This document shows positions 1 through 10,500 of a DNA stretch of 64,000 nucleotides, piece after piece. Source of the stretch: Dryas octopetala (lineage: Eukaryota; Streptophyta; Magnoliopsida; Rosales; Rosaceae); NCBI GenBank assembly GCA_963921425.1, contig OY992837.1, positions 20,972,630 to 21,036,629 of the forward strand. Direction: 5' to 3'. Below the pieces are notes generated by a model, which was not told the DNA's origin, made no database searches, and saw only the letters and a program-made list of their open reading frames with translations. The position numbers and the translations under genes were made by a program. Every line of letters begins with the position of its first letter. The stretch's first letter is position 1.

Positions 1-1000
1 CAAGTTGTTCAATTTGAAGGCAAAACATGGTCATTCCGACAATAGTTTTACTGATATGCTGGTCATCTTTGGAGATATGCTGGTAATCTTTGGAGATATG
101 CTTCATTTGCTTCCCTTATCTACGTATGAGGCGAAGAAGACATTGGCTGCTTTAGGAATGAAATATGAGAAGATTCATGCATAACAATTGTATTTTGTAT
201 AGAAAAAAATTATGAGCATGACACAAGGTGCCCCTAGTGTATCCATGAAAGAGTTGAAATTTTTTGGTTTAAAGTCTCATGATTGCCACACGTTGATGCA
301 GCAATTACTACCTGTCGCCATACGTTCGGTGCTGCCCATCCGCGTGAGATATGCAATAACAAGACTATGTTTCCTTTTAATGCTCTTTGCACTAAAGTGG
401 TTGATGTGTCGAAGTTGGATAAAGTGCAATATGATCTCGTTGAAACTTTATGTTTGCTAGAGAAGATTTTCCCACCTTCGTTCTTCGATATAATAGTGCA
501 TTTAACCATTCACCTTGTTAGAGAAGTTCGATTGTGCGGACCGGTTTATTATAGATGGATGTATCCATTTGAAAGAGACATGAAAGTCTTAAAGGGTTAT
601 GTACGGAACCGTAATCGACCAGAGGGCTGCATTGCTGAAAGTTACATTGCTGAGGAAGCTGTGGAGTTTTGCTCCGACTATTTATCTGATGCAATAGCAA
701 TTGGAATTCCTAACTCACGGATGGGGGCACAAAACAGCAGTAGACCTCTCTCAGGAGCTAAGACACATTTAGTAGACCGCAAATCTTGGGAGCAAGCATA
801 CCGAACTGTATTGGAGAATGCCTCAGAAGTCAAACCTTATGCCGAGTAAGTGTATTTATCCACCACTTAGACTTATAACATATTGAATTTAATTTAATTT
901 CAAATCATCATTGTGATGTTTTTGTTTGGAATCTGTTGGTGGAGAACACAAGGCCTACTTGAAAGAATTACATTTAAGTAAAAAAAAAAGGTGATAAGTG
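1..1000 (+). pseudogene. Tnp2 transposase remnant with DUF4218 (element A)
   Basis: Positions 1-232 match the middle of Tnp2 (the stretch before the IHACPN motif). At about 235 the sequence jumps to the DUF4218 region, so the catalytic core is missing compared with B. DUF4218 is readable from 245 (MKELKFFGLKSHDC), shifts frame near 370-385, and continues from 390 to 846 with the hallmark PVYYRWMYPFERDMKVLKGY and RNRPEGCIAESYIAEEAVEF. The DUF4218 frame closes in a TAA at 847-849. Sequence from about 940 to 1000 is the start of the next exon (EHKAYLKELH-like in the paralogue), which the nested CACTA interrupts at 1001. DUF4218 is a plant CACTA transposase-associated domain of unknown function. 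This is a pseudogene through deletion, frameshift and insertion. Confidence 0.85.
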
Positions 1001-1400
1001 CACTACAACAAAATTGTCAATAGATATCACCAATTTTATATCAGATTTGAAGTTGACTGATATTGTAAAAATTATAATATCAGATAATTTTTTAGCTGAT
1101 TTCTAAACTCTATTAGAAATCACATGGTTTTTATCAACTGATATATAATATTTTTCTTTTTTCTAAGAATTTATAAAGACGTCAGTTTAAACTGTCAACT
1201 GATATGTTAAGTTTACATTTTTTTTTCCTCTCTAATTTTTTTCCCCACCCACCCAAACACCTGATATAAAAAATTTTTACTTTTTCTTATATATTTTTAT
1301 CATATCATTGTAACATGTCAACTGATATCTTAAGATCAATTGACCTAATTTTTGTATTTCCCCATCCTAGGGTTAATTTAAACAACCCAAATCTTTTTTT
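1001..1400 (+). repeat. 5' terminal and subterminal repeats of nested CACTA
   Basis: After the CACTA terminus there are many copies of a motif around TGATATC/ATATCAG in both orientations (e.g. 1022-1029, 1036-1042, 1058-1064, 1138-1144, 1198-1205, 1261-1267, 1320-1327). In the En/Spm family the subterminal repeats are the binding sites of the TnpA-type protein. The block is homologous to 22434-22800 of element B, which shows common descent. Confidence 0.8.
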
Positions 1401-1447
1401 ATGTTCTCTCTCCTCTCACCCGCATATCTCTCTTTCTCTCTATTCTC

Positions 1448-1450
<3 letters not shown>

Positions 1451-1481
<31 letters not shown>
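1451..1481 (+). repeat. (TC)n microsatellite
   Basis: An uninterrupted CT/TC dinucleotide run of about 15 units sits just upstream of the GC-rich leader-like block inside the nested CACTA. Such runs are common in plant 5' leaders. No coding meaning is inferred. Confidence 0.95.
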
Positions 1482-1483
<2 letters not shown>

Positions 1484-1845
1484 CCCCGATCATCTTCCTC
1501 AGAAAATTCGTCGTCGTCGTCCGAAGGCCAACGACGACGGGAGTACCACCAAAAGGCTCGATCGTCTTCTTCTACTCTCCCTCCTCGTGTCTCTCTCCGT
1601 CCCAAACAACCGCTGATCATGGCGAATCGAAGCCACAGGGCCGATGGCCACTCCTGCGGCAATCCATCGATCCCGGCGAAGTTGAGATGCCAGGCCTTGT
1701 GGGTTTTGAAGCTGTCGTCGTTCTGAACTTGTTGGTGGCCTCCGATTGTTCATCGGACCACTGTACAAGGCGAATCGACGCCAAGAAGCCAGCGGCGGCT
1801 TCGACGCGATTTCGACGGTTCCGGCGGCCAATTCCATTGAGTCAG
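1482..1845 (+). other. GC-rich leader/exon-like block in nested CACTA
   Basis: This stretch is much richer in GC than its surroundings and ends in a plausible splice donor (GAGTCAG then GTATCG near 1846). A long frame is open across it, but the protein reading is low complexity and matches nothing I know. It most likely represents the 5' UTR or first exon of the element's transcript, or of a captured gene. It does not occur in element B, whose leader has a different sequence (22800-23180). The functional call is uncertain. Confidence 0.4.
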
Positions 1846-2177
1846 GTATCGATTTCAATTTTCTCTTCATCCTCTACATGTTTGTTGGCTTCGTTTTGCT
1901 AAATTGTTAATAGAATCGCAAAGCCCAATTTGGAATCCACGACCACTAAGGGCTCCGCCGTGAGTGGTGGCCGGGTTGAGCTTCTTTGACTCGTTTCTGA
2001 CCCATTTCGATTTAATTGGATGCTTTTGAGTTGAAATTGGTAGAATTGCTCTGTCCAGGTTTGAGGAAATACGTAAATCATATGGTGATAATTATAGCGC
2101 AAGAATGAGAAAACTTAATACTATTGGTTGATCCTTACTTTCATCTGCAAGATATTAGTCTTTTTCTTTCTTCGTAG

Positions 2178-2579
2178 GTGACATTGAATCAATTCCACTC
2201 ATTGAGGCTCTGCGCCAAATGTCTATTTCAGTTGATAAGGTTGTTTTACTTGTTTTTTTTATGTGTGAGGATGGTTTGCGTGAGAATATGCTAATACTTT
2301 TGAGGTTAGTAATACCTTTTAATTTTTTGTTTCATTTGGTTTGCGCCACCTGATACTGACATACTAAAGGAATTACCAGAAGAGTACACATTTGAGACTG
2401 CTCTGGAAGATTTGATTGTAAGTTGTCTGACATATATATACAACTAAAAAAACTGGATATAGTTATTTGGTTATTTTTATTTTCATTTAATTGTCATGTT
2501 TTTGCTGCTCATTCATTCATCAGGATAATTCCTTACAAGCAATATGGTCAATTGAAAGGAGAGATAAGAGACTTATAAG
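2178..2579 (+). pseudogene. Captured GHKL-ATPase-like (SMCHD/GMI1-like) exon remnants
   Basis: Three short exon-like blocks with splice-like borders can be read: 2178-2239 (GDIESIPLIEALRQMSISVD), 2352-2417 (ELPEEYTFETALEDLI, donor GTAAGT) and 2524-2579 (DNSLQAIWSIERRDKRLI, acceptor CAG, donor GT). The second and third join in phase to give ALEDLI-DNSLQA, which resembles the N-box of GHKL ATPases, here most like plant SMCHD-type proteins such as GMI1. The acceptor of the second block is missing or altered. The remaining ATPase motifs were not found, so this is a fragment. It lies inside the nested CACTA and is absent from element B, which suggests gene capture. The N-box assignment is from memory of the family and needs a search. 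Confidence 0.5.
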
Positions 2580-2822
2580 GTATGGAAAATGTAGATTCTA
2601 TAGTTATACAGTTTTTTTAATGTTAATTTGTATAAAGTTCTCATCTATTGCTTCATTTGTACAACCTGGAATTTAACCATATATGTCATCTGGTCTTTGA
2701 TTTGTGCTTCTCAAGAAAAGTTATTAATTTGTGATGGTTGAGAAGTTAAGATTGATCCTTATTTCTCTAGTACTATTGGATGGATATTTTTATTGGATGT
2801 TTGCACACTATCAATTCCATTT

Positions 2823-3253
2823 GGGTTTATTTCATATTTAGTACCTAAACTTTGACCCTTGTCTTAATGTGGTACCTAAATTTTTATTTGTCCCAATTGA
2901 GTACCTAAACTTTTATTTTGTGTCTAATAGGTACCAAAATGAATTTTTGTTAAAATTGTCAATAAAATTAGGGGCAATATAGTCAAAGTATATTTTAATT
3001 ATTTTCTTTATATGTTTAAAATTATTAAAAAAAACACACAACAAACAAAAAAAATTAAAAATTAAAATTAAAATATAAATTTTTTGAAGTGACTATATTG
3101 CCCCTAACTTTTGTTGATAATTTTAACAGAAATTCATTTTGGTACCTATTAGACACAAAATAAAAGTTTAGGTACTCAATTGGGACAAATAAAAGTTTAG
3201 GTACCACATTAAGACAATGGTCAAAGTTCAGGTACTAAATATGAAAAAAACCC
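2823..3253. mobile_element. MULE-type MITE (431 bp) with 9-bp duplication
   Basis: Long inverted repeats start GGGTTTATTTCATATTTAG on the left and end with the inverse (AAATATGAAAAAAACCC) on the right. The arms extend well over 150 bp around an AT-rich loop (about 2990-3090). The duplication ATTCCATTT flanks it at 2814-2822 and 3254-3262; nine bases is typical of Mutator-like elements. There is no coding capacity. It inserted into the intron-like interior of the nested CACTA, which makes it the youngest layer of this nest. Confidence 0.92.
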
Positions 3254-3262
3254 ATTCCATTT

Positions 3263-4740
3263 GTTCTCTGACTCAATTTATTACTTCATTATATTTCAAT
3301 GATTACTTTATAATTTTTCATTTCCCCCCTCAATATTTGCATTAGTGTGGATGTTGTGATGAAATGATCTCAATTACTTCCTAGGATGAATGGAAGTAAC
3401 AGAAATTCTATAGTGAAGTGGTATATATGTTTCCTTTAAAGAAAAATATCATTCTCTGCCATTTCTTTTTAATTAGGCATCTGCATGCATTATGCAGTGA
3501 GTACCTGGGTTAGTATTATTCTTTCTTATCTGCCATTTATACATCTTTAGGAGGATGTTGTCTTTCTTAGTGAGGTCATTTCTTGCAATGTATAGGTATA
3601 AACTTAGTGAGGAGAAAGCTGAGTGGATCATATATATTATTGATGTTGGCCAGGCAACATCACTTTGATATGTTTTTTAAGGTATGTAGCAAAAGCTTTA
3701 ATATGTTTCTTCATATTATGATTTGTGGTGTTTCAAGCATTTTCTTGTTTTATATTCATGTTTCTGAAATATACAAATAACATATACTGCCTCCTGCTAT
3801 TTTTATCTGGCACCAAAGCTGCACACTCTGTCCTGAAGTAATTATTTGATCCTATAATTCAAGTTATTTAGTGATTTAATTATTTATTTTGTGATCCATT
3901 GAAAATGGATTTTATCCCAAGCTGTCTTTCCCTGTTTGCTTAAGATTAATAGTGTTTACAACAAGGAAAATCAAATAATCTTGAGGGTTGATGTTCTTGA
4001 GGCATTGCTAAGGTACAATTATATACCCTGTATTTGGTTTATTTTGTTCTCTCTAATGGGATATAATGTGTGAGGTTTTGGTTTCTCATGGCCTGACATG
4101 TATATAGGTTTGGCATAAGTCCAAAGTGTTTATTCTCAGACTAGTTTCTTGATGGAGTGTTCGTTTTTATTAACGGATTAACATGACTTGTGTTAACCAT
4201 GAAACTGGAGTGGTATGTTTCTAATTTAATTTCATATACATTCACTTGATTTTGTTGTGCAGTTGTTGCTGTGGTTTGCATTTTTTTCTCGCTGCTGCTA
4301 GTGATTTGCACTTAAAATATTTGATTGGTTCTGACCCGTATACTCAATAACAGCAAAGAAGGGGCTGAAGGTAGCCATTAAGGTATGTTAACCTTTGAAA
4401 TGTACACACCACACGCGGAGACACATGTGTGTCAGTATTAGTTGGTAGTGCATTACTGCAACCTTTAATGTTCTTTTTGTTGCTGCTTCTCTTCTTTTCA
4501 TGGGTAATCTATGGAGTTGTCCTGTGAAGAATTAGAGGGCCTTATCACTTTTTTATGAAAGTGGCTTGTAGAAATTTAGGTTTTCATTAGATCAATGCTC
4601 TTTTGTATGTGTAATAACAAAGCAATTCTACTAACAGATTGATAGTTTTCCAAATTATTACTAAATCACAAGTGTAAGTGCTATATTAGATGTCATAAAA
4701 AACATGGCCCATGTCTCTGTTAACCTTGTGTGGTTTTGTC
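3263..4740 (+). other. Interior of nested CACTA, no identifiable gene
   Basis: AT-rich sequence with many stops. Short exon-like stretches (for example 3598-3662, reading LSEEKAEWIIYIIDVGQA) may be further pieces of the captured gene, but I cannot connect them by splice sites or recognise the protein. Nothing else is seen. Confidence 0.5.
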
Positions 4741-5236
4741 AATTAATCTATGATTTTGAATACTTGAACCAGCTGCATGGCCCAAGATTGTATTGCCTTT
4801 ATGTTGTTCATACATTTGGATTGAATACTTGGAGTATGAAGTGTAATGCAATTAAATCTAATCTGATATGCCTTTTGTCCTTTTAAGTGGTTCATTAAGT
4901 AATGTATACGTACTGCCCAAATTTTTGACTAAGTTCAACTTGAAGAAACTGCATCTTTGTGCCCTTTTAATTAAGTTCAGGTTACCAATTGGTCCAAACT
5001 GCAGCTGGAGTAAAAAGGCAACCTTATTTATTCTTTATGCATGTTTAGTTGAAAATTGAGATGAATAAGGCATGCATGTAGTCAGTATATAGGACTTGTG
5101 AGATCAATGAATTTGTGGTTAAATTTGAGAATATATATTCCTTTGATGTTTTCAGTGGTCCAATCTGAAGATCAAGCGAAGCGGATACACACAAGATCAA
5201 ATAGATGAGGTGCGGGTGGAATGGGGAGATTTGTGA
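4741..5236 (+). pseudogene. Terminal Ulp1 exon remnant in nested CACTA
   Basis: From about 4780 the sequence runs parallel to element A 10690-11390. The readable part is 5155-5236: WSNLKIKRSGYTQDQIDEVR followed by VEWGD, then a stop. This is the C-terminal tail typical of CACTA-encoded Ulp1/C48 proteases. The catalytic His, Asp and Cys regions are absent. It is a relic showing that the nested element is a deletion derivative of the same family as A and B. Confidence 0.8.
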
Positions 5237-5689
5237 ACTTCAATTATCTTGAGACCGACAAGTTGGTAGGTGGTGTACGTTTGCCTTTTTTGTGGATAGA
5301 ATTTGCTGTCGAGCATGTTCATATTTTGCAAAGCATGGAAGAAGATTGAAGATTGGTGCTTTTAATTAGAATACATGCTGCCATGCCAATATTTTGTAAA
5401 TGGTGGCAAAAGTTAGAACTAGCTAGAGACATAGTGCTGATTTGCAGATTAATTAGCCTAGGTGCTGCCATGCTAATATTTTGTACATGTGGGCAGCTTT
5501 AATTTGGTATATTACAACTTGTGTTTTGGTTTTGTAAAGGTCTTCACAAGCATGTTTTGGTTATCTTATTAGATATTTGTACTGTAAACCTTTTGGGGCA
5601 GCTTTGAATATTGTTATTGGTAATTATTGAAATATATATATGGAATGCGAATGAAAGATTTTGTGTCTGCATAAATTTCTGGCCATTTC

Positions 5690-6272
5690 AATTTACTGGC
5701 TCAAATTTATGTATTGATATCCTTTTTAGGTGAAAAAAAACTGATATATAATGTACATAACAACTGGTCTAAAGGATGTTTTGATATCAGTTTTGGACTA
5801 ATAATTGATATTTTATAACGCTTTGATATCAGGTTCTTTCTCAGATCTGATATAAAAACAATATTTAGATATCAGAACCTATTCCATACCTGATATTGAT
5901 ATCAAGATTATATATATCAGATTCTACTATAGACCTGATATTGATACTATAATTTTATATCATATTCTACCTCAAACCTGATATTGATATCGAGTTATAT
6001 GTCAGTATTAGTATCCAATACGATATCTATTGACCAATTCTGTTGGTACTTGGATTTTATAGATATCAGAAATAATATCAAATTGGATATCCATTTTGTG
6101 TTTAGGATATCAGGTTGAAAAAGAAAAATGATATAATAAACAATGTTTACATATCAGTTTAAAACTGATATCTAAAATACCATACATTAGATATCACGAC
6201 GCCCTATATCAGACGGCTACCCAAATAGATATCAGTCCACGACTGATATCTATCGACATTTTTCTTGTAGTG
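5690..6272 (-). repeat. 3' subterminal repeats and terminus of nested CACTA
   Basis: Dense TGATATC/GATATCAG motifs in both orientations fill about 580 bp up to the inverse CACTA terminus at 6272. The block is collinear with 11900-12475 of element A. These are the presumed TnpA-type binding sites. Confidence 0.8.
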
Positions 6273-7080
6273 GTGGTTGCTAGAAGCCCACAACCGCGAA
6301 TTTATCTATTGGTTACGTCAAAAGGTATGCTATTTTGTTACCTTTACAAAGCTTTGACTGTTACAAAATTTTGGTGTTTTGAAAAAGTTTTACAAAGTGT
6401 AACTCAATCTTTGTTACCATACGTTTTACATCTAATTGAACTTGGAGAGGTGGAGATAACAACGTCATTGAGGCGGCTAGCTCAAGATCCACCAATGAGT
6501 GTGCTAATGTATGAGGGTTATGAAATTGGGGGGTGCCATTTTCACACAAAGGCACGGGACAATATGCGTTATTTCCAAAAAAGTGGGGTTAGCTTGATGG
6601 CGAATACAATGCAGGTGGCGAGCGCGAAAGATAAGAATCCGGTTTACACTGACATGGTTTTCTATAGGGTTATCCAAGAAATTTGGGAGCTAGATTATTA
6701 TGAGTTTCGAGTTCCTTTGTTTAAGTGTATGTGGGTAGAGAATAATAAGGGCATAAAGACAGATGACCTAGGGTTCTTATTGGTTAACCTTAATAGAATA
6801 GGTCACAAGAAAGATGCGTTTGCACTGGCTGCCCAAGTGAAGCAAGTCTTTTATGTAGATGATCCACTTGGTTCGAGCTGGTCAGTTGTGATTGCAGCCC
6901 CTAATAGAGACTATTATGACTGTGCTCAAGAGGATGATTTAGGGAACAATGTGATTGATCATGAGTCCTTTACCGATGGCCTTCCATCTGTTGAGAAATT
7001 TGATGAGCTGATGAATGAGGATGACACCACTTACAAGAGGCCTGATTGTGAGGGAATATGGATAGATCACGCAAATAAAA
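6273..7080 (+). pseudogene. DUF4216 part of element A transposase gene
   Basis: The interrupted exon resumes at 6273 as LLEAHNREFIYWLRQK, ending in a GT donor near 6325. From about 6490 the DUF4216 signature is readable: YEGYEIGGCHFHTKARD, SGVSLMA, VIQEIWELDYYEFRVPLFKC, and DDPLGSSWSVVI. DUF4216 accompanies Tnp2 in plant CACTA elements; its biochemical role is unknown. The open frame runs on beyond the domain into tandem repeats (7101-7520), so its extreme C-terminus is not genuine. In element B the second half of this domain is missing (27030). Confidence 0.82.
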
Positions 7081-7100
7081 AGAAAAACAATGTAATAGAG

Positions 7101-7520
7101 CTGTTATTGTGCATTATTTGCAAAAAATGTAATAGAGAGAATGTATATGTAATGGTACTGCTGCTGCTGGTTGTGTTAAGTAAATTATTTATATGTGTAT
7201 TTTGTATTTGTGATCTTTTAATTTGTTTATGTGAAATAGTACTGCTGCTATTGTGCATTATTTGCATAAAATGTAATAGAGAGAATGTATGTGTAATGGT
7301 ACTGCTACTGTTGGTTGTGTTAAGTAAATTTTTATATGTGTATTTTGTATTTGTGATCTTTCAATTTGTTTATGTGGAATGGTACTGCTGCTATTGTGCA
7401 TTATTTGCATAAAATGTAATAAAGAGAATGTTATGTGTAATAGTACTGCTGCTGCTGGTTATGTTAAGCAAATTATTTCTATGTAAATTATTTTTATGTG
7501 TTAAGTAAATTATTTTTAAT
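7101..7520 (+). repeat. Tandem repeat, ~143-bp unit, about 2.9 copies
   Basis: Units starting ctg(t/c)tattgtgcattattt begin at 7101, 7245 and 7388 (spacing 144 and 143). The third unit is cut short and drifts after about 7480. It lies between the DUF4216 reading and the TnpA-like gene of element A. It is absent from element B at the matching place, so it arose by local duplication in A or was lost from B. Confidence 0.88.
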
Positions 7521-7555
7521 ACTGACTTTATTTGTTATTCATATGAAATAGGAGC

Positions 7556-10500
7556 CAGCTGTGAAACAGAAATGGCTACACCAAGGGAAAAGAGGAGTGC
7601 CAAGTGGAAGGCCAACTCAACACAGCTGACCTTAAAAATTGTTAACACAGCCAAGTGGAAGGCTAAAAAGGCCTCATCACTGGCCAAGTCCAAGGCCAAA
7701 AAGGCCTCATCACTAGCCAAGTCCAAGTCCAAGGCCACCCAAGGCCAAAAATGCCTCATCACCAGCCAAACCCAAGGCCAAAAATGCTTTATCACCCAAG
7801 TCCAAGGCAAAAAATGCCAAGTCCAAGGCCAAGCAGACTGGTCGTGGGGTTACAACCATGCACAGAATTGTTGTGAAGAAAGCGTAGGGAAAAAAGGTGA
7901 AAGTGGAGTTTTACTCCCATGGCGCACCTTGCAGAGATACACGTTCAACTTTGATGTCGTACATTGGGGTTTTGGCCCGGACCACAATACCAATCATTTA
8001 TCAAAGCTGGCCAGCTGTAGATGACACCATAAAACAGAACATGTGGGAGGATGTTATGGTAATTATGAAACCTTAGAATTGAACTTGCAACTGCACCTTC
8101 CTTTTAGCCTTTTTTACCTTATTTAGTGGATAACCATGTGTTGTTTTTTCATGATTGACTTGATGTAGGGTGCATTTGAGCTGGACCCGTCAAGCAGGAA
8201 GCATGTGTTGTCGTCCATTGGCATCAAATGGAGAACATTCAAGACTATGCTGACACGCAAATACATTCTCTCATTCATAAACGATGAGAAGATGTTAAAA
8301 TCACCACCAAAGGAGTATAAAGGCATCGAGCAAGTCCATTGGGATCAGTTTGTTGCTAGCAGGGTTACGCAGTCCTTTATGGTATGTTATATATGTATGA
8401 AATTTAGATTTATGTGTTTTGACTTAACTGACTGGTAGGTACTTTAGTTGAGAATATGGTGCTGTCTTAATTGTAGGAAAAACACGAGGCTCAACGTCAA
8501 AGAAACCGCAAGGGGAAGTATCATCATAAACTTTCACGTAAGGGCTACATTGGATTGGAGGAGACTTTGGTAAGATTCTTAACAATCCATCTGTTGGCAG
8601 AAATTTGCCTTTTTTATAAGCCCACAAGTTCTGATATATATTTTTTTAATAAGGGCCTCTACTTTTAGTGGTTTTAATTATAAACTTATAAATTGTGCAT
8701 TATTTTGATTATAACTTAGAGGAAAGAAAGTTTTGGGGAGGATGACATCGACCGTTCAGTCGTATGGAAGAGGACACGAGAAGACTCTAATGGGAAATTG
8801 GATGAGGAAGTTTCTGAAGTAGTGAATATCATTGTAAGTGCATAAAATTTACATTGTGCTTATACATGACTGCCATTGCTTATTCATTGATAAGTATTTA
8901 AATTATGCATTATAATGTCAGGATGACTTGCTGGAAAAGAAGAAGAATGGAGAGTTGAAGGTTGAGGGTGTTAATGATGTGCTGGCAATGGCTTTGAACA
9001 CACCTGAGCATTCTGGTAGGGTCAGAGCAGTGGGTGGGAATATCAACCCTTATGTGTACTTCAACATACCTAAAAAACCAAGGGATATAATTACAAAGAA
9101 AGAGTTGATTGCAATGTTTATGAAGGACCGTGAGGGGCTTTTGGAGAGGCTTGAAATATTGGAGAAGAAATAACTTGGTAATTCACCTGTTACACCAAAG
9201 ATGGTACTTGCAGGCCAAGGTATGATGCCCGATAAAGCAAGCTGTGTTTATGAGGACAAGGCTAAGGGTGTGGATGTCGAGGTGAAAAAAAAAGCTGCTG
9301 ATGTTGAAGCAGTGGAGGTTGAAGAGGTTGATATTGCAGAAACTGTCAAGGTAGCTGCTCCCTCCTTTCATTATGATAATCTTGTGAACAATTGTAAAAA
9401 TATAGCTTAAAAAATGTTTGCCTAGAGTCTTGAACAATGTATCTTTTATTGACTGTTTTATAAGTTTTTGGACCTTAGAATGTATCTTCATTATTCTAAT
9501 GAGTGTTGCTTGTTTTTTCTTAACACCCTAGAAACCGGAAAAACAAGATCATGTCATAAGGAAAGAGTTATTCAAGATGTCAGAAGCTGGCAAACAAGTG
9601 TCTCCGAACTGTAAGGCCTTGTATCGTTTTGCGTGTGACGCGATGGCCACAAGTGGAAAAGCTATTGCAGCAGATTTAGAGGAAGAATTCTTTGGGCATG
9701 TCCGACGTCTATACATCTTGAAAGAGGACATTACTTCCATCATGGAGATGCAAGAATTATCGGCCACGTGCATTGTGCTTTACATGAGGTAATTGTACTT
9801 GCTGATTCAATGAGTATTTTCTCTAATATTTAAGTTACGATCGAGTGGCTGGTAGGATATGAACTAATTGAAATAAATAATCAGGCACCTATATGAAAAG
9901 GTTTTGAACTCACACATGGAAGAAATGACATGGTTAGATTTGTGGACCCCTCGCGCATCTCAGTTGGAGTAGGAGACTCAAAACAGCGATCTCAATATTT
10001 AGCAAATCACTTTCATATGGGCAAATCAGATCATGTTTTTTTTACTTCCATACAATTCTGGGTAAGTTTCTGAAATTACTTAACTATTGATTAATTTTAA
10101 GAATATTGTGTTCATATGGGCAAATCAGATTGTACTTGTTGATTAATGTTAACCTTTTCAAGGGCACACTGGATTTTAACCATTATCAATGAAGACAAAG
10201 ATGCAGTTTTTATCATGGACCCTCTTCCGAAGCAAACCCATGACAAAGAGTGGATGGCAATTGTCAATAAATAAGACTTTACTTTTATTTGATTCATTGT
10301 AACCACTCTTTTTTTTCCCAGATTTATATACCATCTTTGTTTTAAGACGTATAATTAAAAGTTTCAATTTTTGTTGATTAAGTGCTATTAGACACTTTAA
10401 TGGACTCATGGGTAGGACAAATAAGAAAACGCCCCAGTGGAGGCATATATTCGTAAGTCCTCGATCTTTAATGTCATTAACCTTAATTTTATTTGTCTGA

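Larger units (their letters stand above)
1001..6272 (+). mobile_element. Nested non-autonomous CACTA element carrying captured gene pieces
   Basis: The left end is CACTACAACAAAATTGTC at 1001; the right end is its near-perfect inverse, finishing CTTGTAGTG at 6272. The 3-bp duplication GTG lies at 998-1000 and 6273-6275, as expected for CACTA transposition. The paralogous site in element B (26605-26625, gataagtggctgctag) has no insert, so the boundaries are fixed by an empty site. Both ends hold dense subterminal GATATC/TGATAT repeats. The interior has no transposase. It keeps only the last Ulp1 exon of the parental element (5155-5236) and carries exon-like sequence of other origin (about 1480-3670). 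The length is 5272 bp. It must be mobilised in trans, presumably by a relative such as B's ancestor. Confidence 0.93.

Noticed and set aside
1315..1902. Long open frame of 195 codons in the nested CACTA
   Set aside because: Low-complexity Ser/Leu reading across a (TC)n tract and a GC-rich leader, with no domain and equally long frames on other strands. Treated as leader, not as a gene.
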